Below are positions 61,055-64,000 of a stretch of 64,000 bases of DNA, one piece after another; position 1 is the stretch's first letter, and the number at the start of each line of letters is the position of its first letter. The position numbers and the translations under genes are program-made. This stretch comes from F22 sp963678855. GTDB lineage: Bacteria; Bacteroidota; Bacteroidia; Bacteroidales; Bacteroidaceae. Under the pieces are notes generated by a model, which made no database searches, was not told where the DNA came from, and worked only from the letters and a program-made list of their open reading frames with translations. The DNA lies in NCBI GenBank assembly GCA_963678855.1, contig OY787448.1, forward strand, positions 1,984,001 to 2,048,000, read 5' to 3'.

Positions 61055-61888
61055 ATGTGTCAAACAAACATGCAACAAACCAATTCTTCACTACATTCAG
61101 ACCAGCCCTCCATACCCGCTGTAGCCCATTTCTTGGGAGATTATGCTGGCCATTTGTTGGGTTGTGGCGTACACACTAGTCGTGTGGTGCGTAATGCTGC
61201 GCGTATTGCTGAGTCGTTTGGTATGGATGTCACTATTACGACTCTAATGCGCACAATGACTGTGTCTGTTAAATCAAAGGATATAGTCATCAATGAACAT
61301 GGTGAATGTGAATCAGCCTATACTATAGTCCTTGATGTACCTCATGGACCTATTTTGTTTGCGCACAATGCAAACTTGAGTGCTTTGAGTTGGGATGCTT
61401 TTGACCAGAAGCTTTCTTTGGATGTGCTGCGTGAGCGCTTCGACAAGATTAAAGCATTACCTTTGCTCAATCCTTGGTTAGTCTTGTTACTAGCTTCAAT
61501 AGCCAACATGTCTTTTTGTAAGCTCTTTGGCGGTGGACCAGTAGCTATGGCTATAGTGTTTGGTGCAACTGCTGTTGGGTTCCGTTGTCGTCAATTATTG
61601 ATGAAGTGGAAGGTCAATCACTATATTGTATTTATTTTATCTGCATTTGTTGCATCTATGTTATGCGCCAGTAGTTTTACACTCACTCCTGCAGATAGTG
61701 AAATTGTGATGGTGACTAGCGTCTTGTTCTTAATTCCAGGCGTACCCCTTGTCAATGGCGTTATTGACATTATTGAAGGGTTTACGCTTGCAGGTGTCGC
61801 TCGTTTAATCAAAGCATTGCTCTTGATTTTGTCTCTTGCAGTCGGTCTTGGAAGCACTTTAATGATTTTCAAAAATAGTTTACTCTAA
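61055..61888 (+). CDS. Threonine/serine exporter ThrE family, N-terminal half (DUF1212)
   Basis: 277 residues from ATG 61055; ATG 61070 is possible. A soluble N-terminal part (about 15-125: AGHLLGCGVHTSRVVRNAARIAESFGMDV, the family core) is followed by five membrane segments (from about 140) with FGGGPVAMAIVFGATAVGFR and LIPGVPLVNGVIDIIEG. In Corynebacterium ThrE is one chain; here it is split, as in many bacteria, with the second half next door after a 4-base gap. Amino acid export is inferred. Confidence 0.88.
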   Translation: MCQTNMQQTNSSLHSDQPSIPAVAHFLGDYAGHLLGCGVHTSRVVRNAARIAESFGMDVTITTLMRTMTVSVKSKDIVINEHGECESAYTIVLDVPHGPILFAHNANLSALSWDAFDQKLSLDVLRERFDKIKALPLLNPWLVLLLASIANMSFCKLFGGGPVAMAIVFGATAVGFRCRQLLMKWKVNHYIVFILSAFVASMLCASSFTLTPADSEIVMVTSVLFLIPGVPLVNGVIDIIEGFTLAGVARLIKALLLILSLAVGLGSTLMIFKNSLL

Positions 61889-61892
61889 ATTG

Positions 61893-62417
61893 ATGCCTAT
61901 GACTGTTATGCAAATTGCTACAGAGATTTTGACGGATGCTTTCTTTGCTGCTTTGGCAGGAATTGGTTTTGGAGCCATCTCCAACCCGCCTCGTCGTGCT
62001 TTTGTGTTCATTGCTTCATTGGCAGCTATGGGGCATGCTTTACGTTTCGTGCTGATGCATTATGTGCATTTAGATATTGCAACGTCTTCTTTGTTTGCCG
62101 CTTTACTAATAGGTTTTAGCAGTGTGCCTTTTGCTCATATATGTCACTGTCCATGCACGGTGTTGTATATACCTGCTTTGCTACCTATGATTCCTGGTAA
62201 GTTTGCTTATACAACATTGTTTAGTATGATGATGTTCTTGCAAAATATGGGAGAAAAGGCTCATCGAGATATTTATATGGATGAGTTCTTCTCCAACGGT
62301 ATAGTCACTGTATCTGTTGTGTTTTTATTGGCCGTAGGGTCTACGCTTCCTGGTTTCTTATTGCCTCGTGGTGTGTATAGTATGACTAGACACATGAAGA
62401 GGAGTCAAATAAAATAA
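61893..62417 (+). CDS. Threonine/serine exporter ThrE family, C-terminal half (DUF3815)
   Basis: 174 residues from ATG 61893; a TTG three bases earlier is unlikely. Five membrane segments, with LAGIGFGAISNPPRRAF and YIPALLPMIPGKFAYTTLF as conserved family motifs. It probably assembles with the preceding protein to form the exporter. It is followed after 18 bp by the nitroreductase gene, so all may share a transcript. Confidence 0.87.
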   Translation: MPMTVMQIATEILTDAFFAALAGIGFGAISNPPRRAFVFIASLAAMGHALRFVLMHYVHLDIATSSLFAALLIGFSSVPFAHICHCPCTVLYIPALLPMIPGKFAYTTLFSMMMFLQNMGEKAHRDIYMDEFFSNGIVTVSVVFLLAVGSTLPGFLLPRGVYSMTRHMKRSQIK

Positions 62418-62435
62418 TCAAATAAAATAATTGAT

Positions 62436-63107
62436 ATGTCTAATCCAAAACCATTCAATGTCTTTAAGCTATTGAGCCTAGTTCTAGCTGTTGCTTTAGT
62501 TGCTGTGTTGGTCATGCATGCCACTCAGTCATCAGAAAAAGCAGTTGTGTCTTCTGATACGACTGTGTCTTCTTTGTCTGCTTCTGAGCAAGTATATAAG
62601 AATATAATGAACAGAAAGAGTGTGCGTCGTTACACTGATCAAGCTGTAAGCAAGGAGCAAGTTGATACTTTACTTCGTGCTGCCATGGCTGCACCTACAG
62701 CTGTTAATCGTCAGCCTTGGGCTTTTGTTGTGATTGATAAAGTAGAGATCTTGAAAGCACTGGCAGAGCAGTTGCCTTATGCTAAAATGATAGCTAAAGC
62801 TCCTGTGTGCATCATAGTGTGTGGCGATTTAAATAAAACATTTAAATCTGACGGAGCTGTAGATTATTGGGCTTTTGATTGTAGTGCAGCGACTGAAAAT
62901 ATGTTGTTACAAGCAGAAGCTATGGGACTTGGTGCTGTATGGACAGCTTTGTATCCAGAGAATGATAGAGTGCAATTAGTGAAAAATATGTTGAATATTC
63001 CAGATCATCTTATACCGATGGCTGCTATTCCTATTGGATACCCAAGTGGTCATGAGATGCCTAAGAATAAATATAAGGTGGAGAATGTATTCTATAATCA
63101 GTTTTAA
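62436..63107 (+). CDS. Nitroreductase-family protein with N-terminal membrane anchor
   Basis: 223 residues. A hydrophobic segment at about 10-28 (FKLLSLVLAVALVAVLVMH) looks like a signal anchor; a short Ser-rich linker precedes the FMN-dependent nitroreductase fold (about 55-223: NRKSVRRYTDQAVSKEQ, AAMAAPTAVNRQPWAFVV, GLGAVWTALYP, AAIPIGYPSG). Most relatives are soluble cytoplasmic enzymes, so the anchor suggests an extracytoplasmic or membrane-facing site. Substrate unknown. A gene with a covalent-FMN motif follows after 57 bp. Confidence 0.85.
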   Translation: MSNPKPFNVFKLLSLVLAVALVAVLVMHATQSSEKAVVSSDTTVSSLSASEQVYKNIMNRKSVRRYTDQAVSKEQVDTLLRAAMAAPTAVNRQPWAFVVIDKVEILKALAEQLPYAKMIAKAPVCIIVCGDLNKTFKSDGAVDYWAFDCSAATENMLLQAEAMGLGAVWTALYPENDRVQLVKNMLNIPDHLIPMAAIPIGYPSGHEMPKNKYKVENVFYNQF

Positions 63108-63164
63108 TAATGAGATACTACTGGGGCGTGATAGACTCGGGTGTAGAAAGAATTGAATAGTTTA

Positions 63165-64000
63165 ATGAAGATAGTAGAACATATTTTGAGTATATTGGTT
63201 GTTGTTGTTGTATTAATGGCAGCAGCCGTATCGCGTGATCAGCGTATTTTTGGAAAAGAGACAACTGACATAGTCCATGATTTAACCAGTGCATCACGTG
63301 AAACAAATGCAGATGTAGCGGAGAGTACTAATATCCCACCAGCACCGACAAAAAAAGAATTGAAAGCTTTAGGTGTGCCTAAAAATGCATCTCTTCAGAT
63401 GGTCAATCGTGATGGACAATGGCAGCTCTCTACAGGTGGATTTATTTTTTCGTCGTCTATAACTGGGCGAAAAATAGTGGGGTATTCTGGACCAACTCCC
63501 CTATATATTTATTTGATTGACGGTAAGATATCTCAAGTTATCGGAGCTGAAAATGATGAAACACCTAGTTTTTGGAGAAGGGTAGAGAGACGTCATCTTC
63601 TTTCTTCTTGGAATGGCTTAACTCCTGATGAGGCTAGAGAACAAAAGGTTGATGTGGTCTCAGGGGCAACTTTCTCTTCGTCAGCTGTTATTGCTAATAT
63701 GCAGCAAACATTGCCTTTGATGACATCTAAAAACTTAGAACCTGTGTCAAATATGCGCTTCGATTGGAGTCTGAAAAATATTGCTGCGTTGCTAGTCATG
63801 CTTTTTGGATTGTTGTGTGCGACGGTATGGAAAAAGAAAAGTTCAATTTTACGTATTATTCAGTTGACATTGAATTTCTTTGTTTTGGGGCTATGGACAG
63901 GTAGTTTCTTGTCTTTATCATTGTTGATTGGATGGATGTCTAACGGTTGGAATATAGCGACTGTTTTTGTGTTAATAATCGCCCTTTTATTTGCGCTCTT
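63165..64000 (+). CDS. FMN-binding membrane protein, 3' end outside window
   Basis: The frame opens at ATG 63165 and stays open to the right edge (278 residues seen). An N-terminal membrane segment (about 5-22) is followed by an FMN-binding domain (about 75-185) whose motif DVVSGATFSS fits the ApbE flavinylation site; Thr169 would carry the FMN. Further hydrophobic segments (about 199-218, 230-250 and 260-278) follow, as in NosR/RnfG-like proteins fused to a membrane part. It could carry electrons across or along the membrane, perhaps to the preceding nitroreductase. The C-terminal part, possibly with Fe-S ligands, is not visible. Confidence 0.75.
   Translation, partial: MKIVEHILSILVVVVVLMAAAVSRDQRIFGKETTDIVHDLTSASRETNADVAESTNIPPAPTKKELKALGVPKNASLQMVNRDGQWQLSTGGFIFSSSITGRKIVGYSGPTPLYIYLIDGKISQVIGAENDETPSFWRRVERRHLLSSWNGLTPDEAREQKVDVVSGATFSSSAVIANMQQTLPLMTSKNLEPVSNMRFDWSLKNIAALLVMLFGLLCATVWKKKSSILRIIQLTLNFFVLGLWTGSFLSLSLLIGWMSNGWNIATVFVLIIALLFAL

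Overview
The window reads as a chromosome segment of a Bacteroidales bacterium, most likely Prevotellaceae or a close relative. The evidence is: two polysaccharide utilization loci (PULs) with SusC/SusD/SusE/SusF-type proteins and a hybrid two-component regulator; many promoters of the Bacteroidetes type (TTG, about 20 bp, then TAnnTTTG); almost no Shine-Dalgarno sites; a SUF iron-sulfur operon of sufBCDS; and the gene run ribD, DUF6242, uppS, bamA, ompH, murI. The species cannot be fixed from sequence alone.

Layout. 1-5.9 kb: the end of a starch locus (SusE-like, SusF-like and a surface alpha-amylase with an unusual fimbrillin-like N-terminus). 5.9-7.3 kb: a long palindromic intergenic element, rpmE2 and a frameshifted remnant, probably ResB-like. 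7.3-11.5 kb: LtrA-like protein, LacI-type regulator, kdgK and eda (ketodeoxygluconate catabolism), with a LacI-type operator in the divergent promoter. 11.6-19.4 kb: NamZ-type muramidase, a methyltransferase, RNase H, aroK-speA-argB, two initiator tRNA genes and an SDR epimerase. 19.5-24.6 kb: rimP-nusA-infB with a terminator-like hairpin in its leader. 24.9-30.6 kb: cvpA and sufBCDS. 30.6-38.0 kb: the envelope operon on the minus strand. 38.1-42.1 kb: prmC-recX, pyrE, a small SRPBCC protein and argH. 42.09-42.14 kb: three perfect DnaA boxes, followed by tRNA-Gly and tRNA-Leu.

42.5-57.1 kb is a complete second PUL: hybrid sensor/regulator (minus strand), surface glycan-binding lipoprotein, SusC, SusD, GH30 and GH2 glycosidases. 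The enzymes suggest a beta-linked glycan, perhaps beta-1,6-galactan side chains of arabinogalactan, but the substrate is an inference. 57.4-60.9 kb is an arsenic-type operon (arsR, two thioredoxin-like proteins, a CcdA/ArsG-like membrane protein, arsC, ArsP-like permease) with no visible ArsB, Acr3 or ArsA. 61.0-62.4 kb is a split ThrE exporter. 62.4-64.0 kb is a membrane-anchored nitroreductase beside a membrane protein with a covalent-FMN motif, cut by the window edge.

Most unusual: three intergenic elements (6.04, 24.71 and 57.17 kb) have unrelated sequences but one design: about 80-90 bp, built of units about 20-24 bp long, with outermost units that are near-perfect inverted copies of each other. 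Also notable are the three-box DnaA cluster, two promoters that would give leaderless mRNAs, the fimbrillin-amylase fusion, the thiol relay in the ars operon and the nitroreductase/FMN pair. No insertion sequence, integrase, prophage or CRISPR array was seen.
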